A DNA stretch of 64,000 nucleotides, taken from positions 6,386,001 to 6,450,000 of the forward strand of contig NC_047096.1 of NCBI RefSeq assembly GCF_902459505.1. The letters are read 5' to 3'. Origin of the DNA: Geotrypetes seraphini (Eukaryota; Chordata; Amphibia; Gymnophiona; Dermophiidae). The notes beneath the pieces were generated by a model. The model was not told where the DNA came from, did no database searches, and saw only the letters and a program-made list of their open reading frames with translations. This document shows positions 1 through 10,386 of this stretch, in pieces (the first letter of the stretch is position 1; each line of letters begins with the position of its first letter). Position numbers and translations under genes: made by a program.

Positions 1-1
1 T

Positions 2-562
2 GATGCCATAATGCCTCATTCCACCAATGCCTAAGCTCCGTTCTCATCCACACAATCCTCAAACACTTTCAAATCCTAAGTAGCAACATTCTAGAGCTCA
101 GATTGTGATGTCATAATGCCTCATTCCACCAATGCTTAAGCTCCGTCCTTACACTTTCAAATCCTAAGTGGCAACATTCTAGAGCTCAGATTGTGATGTC
201 ATAATGCCTCATTCCACCAATGCCTAAGCTCCGTCCTTACACTTTCAAATCCTAAGTGGCAACATTCTAGAGCTCAGATTGAGATGTCATAATGCCTCAT
301 TCCACCAATGCTTAAGCTCCGTCCTTACACTTTCAAATCCTAAGTGGCAACATTCTAGAGCTCAGATTGTGATGTCATAATGCCTCATTCCACCAATGCC
401 TAAGCTCCGTCCTCATCCGCACAAGCCTCAAACACTTTCAAATCCTAAGTAGCAACATTCTAGAGCTCAGATTGTGATGTCATAATGTCTCATTCCACCA
501 ATCCCTAAACTCCGTCCTCGTCTGCACAAGCCTCAAACACTTTAAAATTATAAGTAGCAACA
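2..562. repeat. Tandem array, about six units, two size classes
   Basis: Units start at 2, 107, 195, 283, 371 and 476. Units 1 and 5 are 105 bp; units 2, 3 and 4 are 88 bp and lack a 17-bp internal block; unit 6 is diverged and runs into an insertion. Each unit contains TGATGTCATAATGCCTCATT and a block (CACAAGCCTCAAACACTTT) that resembles the centre of the TAGAGAATGACAC MITE seen elsewhere in the window. The array continues past the left edge. It has no coding potential. Confidence 0.9.
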
Positions 563-703
563 AAAAAAGAAATCCAACCGAATCTGCAGAAAAACCACCA
601 AAACAGGAAAACCAAACAAAAACTGCAGACAACGTACATGATGCAGGCAAGAATTTATTGTACCAAAGTTAAAATGCAGTAATAAAAAACCTTTATACCA
701 ACC
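563..703. mobile_element. Short insertion with 17-bp target duplication
   Basis: The 17-mer AATTATAAGTAGCAACA occurs at 546-562 and again, identical, at 704-720, and it belongs to the flanking array unit. The 141 bp between is unrelated to the array. A 17-bp duplication suits LINE-type integration. Read on the minus strand, the insert holds an AATAAA and ends in a T-rich run. I cannot name the family. Confidence 0.65.
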
Positions 704-720
704 AATTATAAGTAGCAACA

Positions 721-935
721 TTCTAGAGCTCCTTTGGGTTTGTACGCTATGAAATTTAAGGACGCATGTTATAGAATAGGGCTTGTGGCAGATCCACGCG
801 TAACTCCCAATTACTGCCAAATATGAGTTCTTCGTAACTCCAATAACTGATTGTAGGCACCTAATTAACTAATTAATTTGCAAGCAGATATAGGATCGGT
901 GCCCAAATTTGGGTGACCCATACAGAATCCAAGCT
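721..935. repeat. Unclassified interspersed repeat remnant
   Basis: It begins with a partial array unit (to about 730), then AT-rich sequence with short repeated words such as CACCTAATTAACTAATTAAT and GGGTGACCCATACAGAATCC. It reads like a degraded DNA element. No coding signal is seen. Confidence 0.35.
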
Positions 936-1907
936 TACGACATCTAATATGAGGGCAAATAAGGACCATAAAGCCCACATACCTCCTGCTGCATTGTTAT
1001 AGACCCTGGTAGAATTAGGGCTTTTGTGTCCTCACACCAAAAGATGCTCCGGCCGTATTGCAGGCCGTCAGGAATTGTGTCACTGCTTTTGAGCCCAATA
1101 CTTCCACTGGAAAAGGGCTGTTCCAGGCACCCTTCCAAGTCCTTTCCATGAAAATTAGTTTTCTGACGTTGCTCCCCTAAAACACCACTCACGTCATAAG
1201 GAAAGACTAGGCATCCGCCTAGAGCAGCAGCTTCTGGGTGGGGCAGCACGCCCAGCTGCAAAAGCACAACAATGAATCCTGTCAGCTTTAGTCATCAATG
1301 CATACTTTTTTTTTTCTACAGGAAGGAAAGGCAAATTTCAAATAGCTCATTCCCCCCTCCCCCATCTGTTTTTTAAAAACACAGTGTCTTGGGGGGGGGG
1401 GGGGGGAATAGGCAGACCAGGGTCCTTAAAGTTAATGAGGAAGGGGCGTATAAGGCTAGGTTGCAGTGTCTGCATTTAGACAAACTGCCGAGAGCGAGAG
1501 ATGTCCCAAATGTGTATCTCCAGAGCCCAGATACCTTTATAGTTTACTGTAAACAATAAGTTATCCCAAGGCTTTCCCCAGTCTGTATCCTAAGAGTCTC
1601 CAACAGGACACCGTCAGGACATGCACCCACCCTGCTCCCTCTAAAAGAGCAAACCCACCCCTCACTTTCCAGCACTGATTATTGCAGGGCAATATTATTA
1701 GGATTATTTTTGAATCTCTGACTAGCAGAGTCTAGTTGCATACAAGACACTTTGAGCATGCAACATGACAGAATAGCATGTAGGCAGGTCCACATGTAAG
1801 CCCAAATTTGTGCTAATATTGTTAATGGCTCATTAGATCATAGAGGCTCTGGATCTCCAGACCCTCTTCACCCCCTCCCTGGTCATCCATGCCCAGAGGT
1901 CACCTAC
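936..1907 (-). other. INKA2: INKA2 intron 1 (part)
   Basis: This interval lies downstream of the INKA2 exon 1 donor on the minus strand, so it is intronic; the next INKA2 exon must lie left of the window. The donor reads GTAGGTG (minus strand, 1907-1901). A run of 16 G lies at 1391-1406. No recognised repeat family dominates, and I found no further INKA2 coding sequence. Confidence 0.75.
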
Positions 1908-1943
1908 CAGCTCTTGTTTCAAGCGCCGCAGATAAAAATCCAT
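1908..1943 (-). CDS. INKA2: INKA2 first coding exon (12 codons)
   Basis: The minus strand reads ATG at 1943-1941 and encodes MDFYLRRLKQEL, followed at once by a consensus donor GTAGGTG. Mammalian INKA2 (FAM212B) starts MDCYLRRLKQEL, with the first intron at the same place as I remember it. INKA2 is a small cytoplasmic/nuclear protein whose family binds and inhibits the kinase PAK4; that is family knowledge and is not visible in these 12 residues. Its position, divergent from and upstream of DDX20, matches human synteny, which strongly supports the call. The remaining coding exon, with the inhibitory box, is outside the window. The start was chosen because it alone gives the conserved N-terminus. 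I see no competing gene for this short exon. Confidence 0.9.
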
Positions 1944-2265
1944 GCTCCTGACCGTCCCCAAGTCCTTCTGCTCCCGGTGACCCCAAAAGCTGCTTCTAAT
2001 GTGTGTCTGCAGACGACCGTTTCTTTCTTTGGTTGCTGTGGTCGATGGACAACAAAGGAGGAAGTTTCATCTCGGCTGCAAACCCGACGTCCCGGCTGAG
2101 TCCTGCAGGGAGGAGGAGGATGCAACTTGCAAGTTGGCTTTTCTCCTTCTCTCGCCATCCAGGGCTGCTGCCTCCCTGCTCCCCTCCGAGCGCTTGCTCT
2201 GCCTTCAGCACCGGCTCAAGTTGCTGCCAAGAGAAGGGAAGGGAAGCCCCCGCCTGCTCTCTGCT
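1944..2265 (-). other. INKA2: Putative INKA2 5' leader
   Basis: This is moderately GC-rich sequence between the putative core promoter (about 2288-2306) and the INKA2 ATG. On the minus strand it holds upstream ATGs at 2211, 2158 and 2069. The frame from 2158 runs to 1919 and so overlaps the INKA2 start out of frame. The transcription start is inferred, not seen. Confidence 0.45.
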
Positions 2266-2287
2266 GGAGACCGTCCCTTCCGCTCGC

Positions 2288-2306
2288 TATAAACCCCCGT
2301 GACGTT
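2288..2306 (-). promoter_or_regulatory. INKA2: Putative INKA2 core promoter: CRE half-site plus TATA-like box
   Basis: Read on the minus strand, CGTCA (CRE half-site) at 2305-2301 is followed seven bases later by TTTATA at 2293-2288. This order and spacing would place a start near 2260, about 320 nt upstream of the ATG. The plus strand reads TATAAA at the same place, so direction is not proven by the motif. Confidence 0.4.
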
Positions 2307-2309
2307 GCT

Positions 2310-3390
2310 GTGTGTGGCAGAAGAGCTCTTGGGTTGACATCAAGGCAAGATCCGTAGCCCCATCTGGGCAGGAGTTGTTGGCAAGAGAATTCTAGGGCTG
2401 GAGTTGAGTGAGTTGCTTATTTCTGAATGAGAGACGAGAGTTGAAGAAGTAACAGCGGGATCTGGATAGTCTCTATTGCTACCCATTAACTCCCTTTTTC
2501 CCATAACCCACCCCCAAATGAGACCAGCACACTTCATTATGGAATATATAGCCGCAGCTCTTTATTAAATCCACCATAACAATAAATTAACATGAATAAC
2601 ATAAATAACATAACCTCATAAACATATTGACCCTCTATTAACAAACCACATCAGCAAGCTCCTCCCGAACTACCCCTATGTAACCATTAACCTTTGCCCC
2701 CGACCCTGCCACAAACAGCAAGCGTCCGAGGGGTGGCATGACCTCATGCCCCTTTAACCCGGGTCACCTGACCCCAAGGCGCGGCTCCCAGCCGGCCCCC
2801 CGCTCATCGCCTGATGAGCCCCAGCACCCAGTAGCTCGGGAGACCCGCCTACCCGAGCTACCAAGGCCACCACCGCGGGAGGGTGGGAGGGAGAAAAACC
2901 GCCCTGGAGGACCTGAAAGAACCGAGTCCTCCAGGGTCCCGGTCTACTCGTTCCTTCTGCCCCACCCCTCCAACCCACTTCACCCTATCCTAGCCCTGTC
3001 TTTTGGCGGTAACCCCTCCCCAATTCCTTTAGCTAAGTTTCCTTAACTAACGGTCCAATTCCCCCCCCCCCCCCCCCACCTTGCCTTTCTGGCAACACGA
3101 GGCCTCCCAGCCCCGTGTTACCATACGCCCTTCGAGACAAGCTCTCGGGCTCCTTATTCTTGTCAGTCAACTCGGACTCTCCCGAGTTTCAAGTTTCCAA
3201 GTTTATTTTAGCACAATAATACCAGTTAATAGGCAAACAGAGAAAAACAAACAAGGGGGAGGGATTGAGAAAGAAGTAGAATAATTGATAGGAAAGGGGG
3301 GAGAATAGCTAAGAGCCTCCACAAGGCTTTCGGAGGTCGGGAGGAGAAGGGAGGGACCATAGCAGATGGTAGTTGAAAGCCTTCTTGAAT
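2310..3390. other. Intergenic, upstream of INKA2; unclassified GC-rich block
   Basis: About 2525-3185 is strongly strand-asymmetric C-rich sequence with a 17-C run at 3061-3077. On the minus strand it ends in an AATAAA (near 2565), which would fit a retroposed or repeat-derived 3' end, but I cannot assign a family. 3190-3390 is A-rich and unassigned. No gene is seen. Confidence 0.3.
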
Positions 3391-3394
3391 GAAA

Positions 3395-3705
3395 TGGTTT
3401 TAAGAGCTGGGACTAGGGGACACTCGATGAAGTTACACGGAAATACTTTTGAAACCCATAGGAGGACATTTTTTTCACTCAGAGAATAGTTAAGCTCTGG
3501 AACGCTTTCTCGGAGGTTGTGGTAAGAGCAGATGTAGCTGGTTTTAAGAAAGGTTTGGACAAGTTCCTGGAGGAAAAGTCCATAGTCTGCTATTGATAAA
3601 GACAAGGGGGAAGCCACTGCTTGCCCTGGATCGGTAGCATGGAATGTTGCTACTCTTTGGGATTCTACAATCTTGTTACTCTCTGGGATTCCGGAATCTT
3701 GCTAT
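3395..3705 (+). mobile_element. CR1 LINE 3' end fragment
   Basis: It carries the degraded C-terminal part of CR1 ORF2 and then the family's 3' module, GGAATGTTGCTACTCTTTGG with a variant next to it. The same sequence appears in antisense at 3873-4210. The polarity is plus, and it is 5'-truncated as usual for CR1. Confidence 0.8.
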
Positions 3706-3872
3706 CCAAAAGTTTCAGCACAGTGTTAATGAATACCGGGGATAAGTGCCCAACTTGGATGCCAGGATTTACACTAGGTTTCAACAGGTGCAAGTCCTCT
3801 TGCACACTAATGATTAGTGCATGTTAAACGCTAAGATGCTCATAGTACTATAACGGGCATCTTAGCGTTACA
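3706..3872. repeat. Palindromic MITE remnant
   Basis: AACGCTAAGATGC and GCATCTTAGCGTT are inverted around a short centre at about 3828-3870. The same palindrome is the host of the second Helitron (33850-33880 and 35840-35880). Confidence 0.5.
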
Positions 3873-4210
3873 TTACATAAGAACATACTGGGTCAGACCA
3901 ACGGTCAATCAAGCCCAGTAGCCCTTTCTCACAGTGGCCAATCCAGGTCCCTAGTGCCTGGCCAAAACTCAAACAGTAGCAACATTCCAGAATCCCAAAG
4001 AGTAACAAAAGATTCCGGATCCCAAAGAGTATCAAGATTCCAGGCAGAATCTCAAAGAATAGCAAGATTCCGGAACCCCAAAGAGTAGCTACATTCCATG
4101 CTACCAATCCAGGACAAGCAGTGGCTTCCGCCATGTCTTTCTCAATAACAGACTATGGACTTTTCCTCCAGGAACTTGACCAAACCTTTCTGAAAACCAG
4201 AGATCCTTTG
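3873..4210 (-). mobile_element. CR1 LINE 3' end fragment
   Basis: On the plus strand it starts with the reversed CR1 tail (AAGAACATACTGGGTCAGAC). It continues through three or four variants of the AGCAAGATTCCGGAACCCCA module and into the C-terminal ORF2 region. It is a minus-strand copy of the same subfamily as 3395-3705. Confidence 0.85.
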
Positions 4211-4307
4211 TAGAGTCATTGCCAAAATTATCTTCCAATAGCAGCTTAGGAACTTCCTTAACCTGTATATCAGTATTTCCTGTACTAAGGCATGCAAGAT
4301 TTGATAG

Positions 4308-4523
4308 TAGAGAATGACACAGGAACAAATTTGTCCCCATTCTCTCTGGATCACTCTTTCCCCATCCCGTCCTTGTGAGCCATGTCCCTGTCCCATTCCT
4401 GCAAACTCTGCCTGAACCTATGATTTTAAAGTGTTCTAGGCTTGTGCAGATGGGGACGGAGGTTACAGGAATGGGGCGGGCACAGGGGCAGAGCTTGTGG
4501 AGATGGACCCATGCCATTCTCTA
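4308..4523. mobile_element. hAT-B MITE (TAGAGAATGACAC family)
   Basis: Left end TAGAGAATGACACAGG and right end CCATTCTCTA are inverted. The centre is a hairpin around TTTTAAAGTGTT. Other copies (26818-27092, 15475-15936) show 8-bp target duplications, so the family is hAT-like; here the flanks no longer match. Confidence 0.65.
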
Positions 4524-4524
4524 C

Positions 4525-4738
4525 TTATTTAATTTTAGTAGTCAAAGTGGTTTACATTCAGGGACTCAAGCATATTTCCCTGTCTGTCCCTGTGGGCTCA
4601 CAATCTATCTAATGTACCTGGGGCAATGGGGGGATTAAGTGACTTGCTCAGGGTCACAAGGAGCAGCATGGGATTTGAACCCACAACCTCAGGGTGCTGA
4701 GGCTTTAGTTCTAACCACTGTGCCACACACTCTTTTCT
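4525..4738 (-). mobile_element. tRNA-derived CORE-type (MIR-like) SINE
   Basis: On the minus strand the head reads GGCACAGTGGTTAGAACTAA (A-box region) and then GGTTCAAATCC, a perfect Pol III B box. A core with CTTGTGACCCTGAGCAAGTC and a 3' segment follow. The arrangement resembles MIR/CORE SINEs. It is a SINE, not a tRNA gene. A second copy lies at 31403-31590. Confidence 0.8.
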
Positions 4739-4739
4739 T

Positions 4740-5610
4740 ATATGATTTAGTAAAATGTGCTCGACTGTCTCTTCAGTTCTTATTTGTGGGCCTTCCTGAC
4801 TTTTGTTGAAGCTAGCCTCTAGGCTCCCCCCTTCTCTTCAAGAAGAGAGGCTTTTCTGTCACGACTTGCCTCCCTCTCTTTGTATTCCCACCCGCACACA
4901 TGCAATTTGAAAACAGTTGAGGAGAAAGGATCATAGCAATTACAGCTAGAACAATTCCATGGATGAAGTCAACAGTATAACTCATCCGTGAGTCATAATA
5001 AAAGGCAAATTTAAATAGCAAAAAAAAAAAAATCCTCGGATTTGCAGAGAAACTGGAGACAACTTGCAACAGCAAAGCAATCACTGACTTTGTAGCATCT
5101 TGTCCAATGGTCTCCTGGTATACAGTAAATGAGCGACGTCATGTTTGAGTCCCCTCTCTTAGGTGCATAGACTCGGTAACCCCGGAATGCAAGAGACAGC
5201 GGAACTGCTTTTATGCAACCTGGTCTTATGTTTGCAGTGCAGTTGGTTCCGTCACATTTCCAATCTCTTTTTAGTTTCAGATGCATTTAACTAGTAGGTT
5301 CTATTCAATCGGCATATATATTTATATTTCAGGCAGGACTCAGTGAGTATTTTTCTTTCCAGGACAGTACGGCATAATGCTTTAGAACATCTTTTAGTGT
5401 TCTGGTTTTGCAATCATTTTGTGCCATACTAATATTTTGCAGTTTTGCTATTGATGTTGCCGATATGCTTGAGCAGTGACTGTTGTTCATCGATTGTACG
5501 TTGTTTCAAGTTGACCTAAATAAAGTTTTTAAAAAAATGCAACTCTGGATATAACGGACTGTTTTTCCCAGGTCCCTTGAAGTCCATTATAACGAGATTA
5601 TACTGTAGTG
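4740..5610. other. Intergenic, no gene seen
   Basis: This is mostly unassigned sequence. Minus-strand open frames near 4812-5286 look superficially protein-like but match nothing I know. Near 5540-5612, ATAACGGAC and CATTATAACGAG resemble a mariner/Tigger-type terminal fragment. Confidence 0.4.
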
Positions 5611-5611
5611 G

Positions 5612-5706
5612 ATTTTTAATTATCACTTAATTGCAACCTTTATATTCAATGTAAACCACATTGATGCATTTGCCCAAGCGGCATATCAAAATACTAAATA
5701 AACTTG
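5612..5706 (+). repeat. LINE/SINE 3' tail fragment
   Basis: It carries a short 3' tail motif, a run of AATGTAAACCACATTGATGC followed by a CGGCATATCAAAATACTAAA ending. The same tail type recurs at 6335-6410 and 50448-50505. Confidence 0.5.
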
Positions 5707-5709
5707 GAA

Positions 5710-5965
5710 ACCCTCATATACCATATAGAAACATTTAAAAAATGACAGCAGATAAAGGCCATATGACCTATCCATATTATCTACTATCTCTTCCTTCCTC
5801 TGAGATCCTACATGTCTGTCCCATACTTTTTTGAATTCAGATACAATCCTTGTCTCCACCACCTTCACCGGGGCTTGTTCTATGCATCCCTTAGATTACT
5901 TTTGAGTCTATCCCTCCTTTGACTTCATCGTTTGCCTTCTTGTTCCAGAGCTTCCTTTCAGATGA
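5710..5965 (-). mobile_element. CR1 LINE fragment, second subfamily
   Basis: On the minus strand it encodes a remnant of the RxWDRHxGS type C-terminus shared with the better copy at 32600-33245. That is followed by the ATAGGTCATATGGCCTTTAT 3' region. Confidence 0.7.
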
Positions 5966-6424
5966 AAGAGACTTGCCTCCTATGCATTATGCTGTGGAGA
6001 TTTGATACCCTGGCTCAGGATTAAGGTTCAATAGTGCCCTGGTGTGTGCAAAACTAAACCTTGAAAGACATGGCAACTTCATCACGTTACCAGATAGTTG
6101 AAAGCAGACTGGATGGACTGTTCAGGTCTTTAATAGGTTACTATGTTCTACATTGGCTTCTATGCATTAAAAAGAAAAAAAAATGATTAAGTTGCCAGAG
6201 ACATTGATTGCTTTTTCATTCCGGATTCTTTGCAGACTGTCACACTTTTTTGGGGGTCTGTCCTATCCAGCCTCTCTGTGGGATAAACTGGGAACGATTT
6301 GGGATTATTCAGGACAGATAGGGAAGTTCTAAGTACCTGTATTTTATTGTAAACCGCTTAGATCTGTAATATGCTTAAGCGGTATATCAAAGGTAAATAA
6401 AACATTTATGGTTATTATATTTGA
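5966..6424. other. Intergenic with a LINE tail fragment
   Basis: 5966-6180 shows CR1-like scraps. 6335-6410 is a LINE/SINE 3' tail (TTGTAAACCGCTTAGATCTG with a TAAATAAAA end). No gene is seen. Confidence 0.4.
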
Positions 6425-7240
6425 TATTCATTATATTTTATATGTTTGACTATAAGGCACACAAATATATTTTTAATTGGCAAACCTTAGCCCCATATGG
6501 ATTAAATATGGAGATTGATTGGTTCCAACTATGATTACTAGCAAAGTTTGCGCAGTCAGCATTAGATCCTTGGATGATGATCACTTCCAGGGGGTGGTTC
6601 TTGTGGAGCAGTATAAAAAGAGTAGGTACAAACGGTGCTCCTCTATCAGTCTTGATTCCCTTGCAATCCGAGTTGGTACTAGCCGTCAGCGGGTAGGTAA
6701 ATAGGTATTGAATTGAAGTAGTAAGTGGTTTACGCACAGATTAACGAATTGCAATAATTACATGTGATAACAAATTTGAATTGAAACAGCGATTTAGACA
6801 TATCAAGATTAAGTTGTTGTTTTAATCAACAGTGTCCCCTCCTGAGGAAGAGTCATCGAAACTCGAGTCGGGGGTCATCGATTTTAATATGGCTAATGTT
6901 TATCATTAGCGCACATTAGAGCACTGGCACTTTATTGAATACTATGGCTATTTTCAACATCTTCTATCAACCACTCGCCACAACAGATAAGTGAATTTAT
7001 TACATCTTTTAAAGTTTGCTTATAGTGAGTGGCTTGGGACTGTAAAGGGCTATGATAGTCCCATAATAACCATAGTCTGGTGTTATCACAGATTAATTTG
7101 GTTACGGTTATGTATATTTTTAAATTACCAGAAATTAGAGCTATGATTTGGTGAGTGAACTGTAAGAAATCATCACAGATTACAAATAGCATTTCCCTAT
7201 TAAGATTGAGTAGAATGCATGACATAACTATACCTATACT
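6425..7240 (+). mobile_element. Penelope-like element remnant with hammerhead-like motif
   Basis: This AT-rich block has partial inverted repetition (for example ACAGATTAA near 6730 and 7090). It carries a CTGAGGA..GAAA motif at 6842-6861 that folds as a minimal hammerhead ribozyme. PLEs are the known carriers of such motifs. No coding part is preserved. The boundaries are approximate. Confidence 0.5.
6836..6875 (+). ncRNA. Candidate hammerhead ribozyme motif
   Basis: Stem I is 6837-6841 paired with 6870-6874. CTGAGGA lies at 6842-6848 (matches CUGANGA) and GAAA at 6858-6861. Stem III is the palindrome ACTCGAGT at 6861-6868, and the cleavage nucleotide would be C6869. Stem II is only two pairs. 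Catalysis is untested. Confidence 0.5.
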
Positions 7241-7254
7241 GAGTCACCTACTTA

Positions 7255-8935
7255 GCGCTATCTCACCCTCTGTCATCCCTCCTCAACTGTCCCTGATGCC
7301 TTCAAATATGCTGTTGTCCCGCCAACTATCATCCCATCTCCCTCTTTCCCTTCTTATTCAAGTTACTTGAATGTGCTGTTCACCACCGTTGCCTGGGCTT
7401 CTTCTCCGCCGTTGCCTGGGTTTCCTCTCTGCCGTTGCCTGGGCTTCCTCTCCGCCGTTGCCTGGGCTTCCTCTCCGCCGGTCTCTGGGCTTCTTCTCCA
7501 CCATTGCCTGGGCTTCCTCACCGCCGTTGCCTGGGCTTCCTCTCCGCCGTTGCCTGGATCTCTGGATCCGCTTCAGTCAGGCTTTCGCCTGCTGCATTCC
7601 ATGGAAACTGCCCTTACTAAAGTTTCCAATGACCTGTTCTTGGCCAGAACCAAAGGCCTCTACTCTATCCTCATCCTTCTCGATTTGTCTGCCACCTTTG
7701 ATACTGTTGATCACCGCCTAACTCCTTGATATGCTGTCCTTGTTGGGACTCCAGGGTTCTGCCCTCTCCTGGTTTTCTTCCTCTCTCACCCATCACACCT
7801 TCAGTGTATGCAATGGTGGTTCCTCCTCCACAGCCTTCCCACTATCGATTGGTGTACCTCAAGTCTCTGTCCTAGGACCTCTCCTTTTCTCAATCTACAC
7901 TTGCTCACTTGGAGCCCTGATCTTCTCCCATGGCTTCCAGTACCGCCTCTATGCTGACCACTCCCAGATCTACCTTTCTGTGCCAAATATCTCTAATGAA
8001 ACCCAGACCAGGGCGTCTCAGCCTGCTTGTCTGACATTGCCGCCTGGATGGCTCACTGCCATCTAAGACTGAATATGGCTAAAATGGAGCTGCTCATCTT
8101 CTTGCCTAAACCCACGTCCCCGCTTCCCTCATTCTTTGTCTCTGTGGACAACATTCTTATCCTTTCTGTTTTGTCTGCTCGTAATCTCAGGGTCATCTTT
8201 GACTCCTCTCTCTCCTTCACCACCTAGATACAACATATTGCTCAAACCTATAGCTTGTTCCTCCATAATATTACCAAAATCTGACCCTTCCTCTTTGAGC
8301 ACATTACCAAAACCCTTATCCATGCTCTCATCACCTCGCACTTAGACCACAGCAACTCGCTACTCTCAGGCCTTCCGCTTAACCATCTCACTCCCCTCCA
8401 ATCCATCCAGAATTTGGCTGCATGACTCATATTCCGTGAGAGCTGCTATACTCATGTTACCCCACTCCTAAAGTCACTTCATCGGCTTCCCATCTGTTTC
8501 TGAATACAATTCAAACTCCTTTTACTGACCTACAAATGCACTCGCTTGGCTGTCCCTCACTATCTCTCCCTATGTTCCTCCTCCCCCCGCGAGCTCTGCT
8601 CAATTGGTAAGTTCCTCCTTTCTGTGTCCTTCTCTTCCTCTGCCAACTCCAGACTCCATCGCTTCTACCTTGCTGTAATGTATGCTTGGAACAAGCTGCC
8701 CGAATCCCTAGGGCAAGCTCCATCTCTGGCAGTGTTCAAGGCCCAGTTAAAAGCTCACTGTTTTGAGAGTGCTTTCGACTCCTAACTCCTCTCACCTTGG
8801 GTTCTGCAACCCAACCCTATATGTCATGTCTGTCTGTCCGTTAGATTGCGAACTCTTCTGAGCAGGGACCGTCTATTAAATGTCAAAATATACAGCACTG
8901 CGTATGCCTTTCAGCGCTATATAAGTGATCCATCT
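7255..8935 (+). mobile_element. L2-like LINE, 3' half with reverse transcriptase remnants
   Basis: In interrupted frames it encodes reverse transcriptase motifs: [20 protein letters not shown], then [33 protein letters not shown] and [14 protein letters not shown]-terminal region (YAWNKLPESLGQ) and an L2-type 3' end (TTAGATTGCGAACTCTTCTG, GCGCTATATAAGTGA) follow. The frame is broken several times, and the active-site YADD is YADH here. It is inactive. Confidence 0.85.
7384..7560. repeat. 23-bp minisatellite inside the L2-like LINE
   Basis: About eight copies of CCGTTGCCTGGGCTTCCTCT plus three bases. The period is not a multiple of three, so similar peptides recur in all three frames, which explains the overlapping open frames here. 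Confidence 0.85.
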
Positions 8936-8939
8936 AGCC

Positions 8940-9110
8940 CAGCTTTACATTACATTACATTAGTGATTTCTATTCCACCATTACCTTGCGGTTCAAAGCG
9001 GATTACAAGAGTTGTCAGGAGGTTACAAGAGTTGTAACATTACATAAGAATTGTCGTAAGCTTCCTGATTATAACACTGGCCAAGCTACAACATTATCTT
9101 TCTATCACTA
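8940..9110. repeat. Repeat fragment (LINE/SINE tail type)
   Basis: It starts with a CATTACATTACATTAG run and the GCGGTTCAAAGCGGATTACA word typical of a reversed LINE/SINE 3' end. The family is uncertain. Confidence 0.35.
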
Positions 9111-9930
9111 TTAATTTGAAAGTTCAAACCTGATTTTACAGCTGTCTTGGGAGCCTTCCAGGAACAGAGAAATACCTGGTGTATCTGCATGTGCATTGCA
9201 TCAATAGCTTTCAGGCTTAAAGGTAGTATCAGCGGATTTTTAGCTGTGACAGAAATTACATTTTTTAAAAAAGAGAATGACTGCAGATGGAGGATGATGA
9301 AATGCATTTTTCGACTATCGAGCTACGTTTTGAGTTCATTTGCATTCAAAAACAAGCTCATCCATCGCATTGATTAGCAATTCCATTCTATCTACTTTGG
9401 TTTCACCGTTGTTGCAATTACCCATACATAGCGTAAAGAACTTTAAATAACTCTCATATTAAATATTTTGTTGGTTTTGAAATTTTATAATTTCAATTAT
9501 AATGTGCCGCAAAACACATTTGCTCCATTTAGTGAAAAAAAAGTTTGAGACACAATGATCTAAAGTAATAGAGGAGGGCAAAAAAAAAATCTGAGAATTT
9601 GCCTGTTTCTGAAGTTCTGTAATTAGAAGCCTGCAAGCTTCTCACAGGGATCAAACAACTTCTTTCCCTGGAAACACACGGGGGTCAGGACTTTGCCCTG
9701 TCCTGCAAGATCTTATTATAAATATGAGTCAAACCCTATGGTAATCTGGAGAGGTTTTGGATGAAACAGAACATGTGCAGTCACCATAGCAATTTAAATG
9801 GGAAGAAATACCACAGCTGTACATGATTCATCCATGGCAGAGGCTCCGAATGGATCTGGGATTTGCACTTAAAAGGGGAGGGATATCATTATTGTGCATT
9901 CAAGTGCAGCTTCGATCTTCCCTCCCAATC
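9111..9930. other. Intergenic, nothing recognised
   Basis: AT-rich sequence without recognisable repeats or coding potential. Confidence 0.5.
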
Positions 9931-9934
9931 CTCG

Positions 9935-10270
9935 TGGATTACCAACAGGTGATCTTTTCAAGATATCCTAATGAATATGCATTAGAGAATCACATACCGT
10001 GAAAGCAGTAAGTAGAGAATGACACAGGGATGAATATGTCCCCACGAGTTCTGTCTCTGTACCATCCCTGCAAGATCTGTTCTCATCTGCACAAGCCTTG
10101 AACACTTTAAAATCATAAATGTTTGAGGCATATGCAGATGAGGACAGAGCTTGCAGGATGGGGCGGGGACAGGGATAGAACTCTTGGGCACAGGATGGGG
10201 ATGGAGATAGATTCAAGTGGATGGGGACATCCTAAAAACCTGACTGATTGGCAACCCTTGAGGAGCGGAC
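9935..10270. mobile_element. hAT-A MITE remnant split by a hAT-B MITE
   Basis: Left piece: AAGATATCCTAATGAATATG. Right piece: AACCTGACTGATTGGCAACC. Both are characteristic of the hAT-A palindromic MITE. Between them, about 10013-10225, sits a TAGAGAATGACAC (hAT-B) copy with its central hairpin around 10090-10150. The outer ends are too diverged to fix. Confidence 0.55.
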
Positions 10271-10386
10271 ATGAAGACCGAGGAAGTAGAGTGATCACAT
10301 GTACCTGCATGCATCAGGTACTGTTATTATTGTATTCATAATAACCTATTTTGTAACCTGAAGGGTGAAATCATCTTGGTTGGCTC

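Noticed and set aside
2288-2293. Plus-strand TATAAA as a promoter for a rightward gene
   Set aside because: No rightward gene follows; INKA2 on the minus strand is the only supported gene here.
2525-3185. Possible terminal repeat of a retroelement
   Set aside because: Only an AATAAA-like signal and skewed base composition; no partner repeat, primer site or target duplication seen.
4671-4738. tRNA gene
   Set aside because: A and B boxes belong to a tRNA-derived SINE; there is no cloverleaf or anticodon arm.
4812-5286. Two adjacent minus-strand frames resembling a membrane protein
   Set aside because: No recognisable family, no splice sites or context; probably chance.
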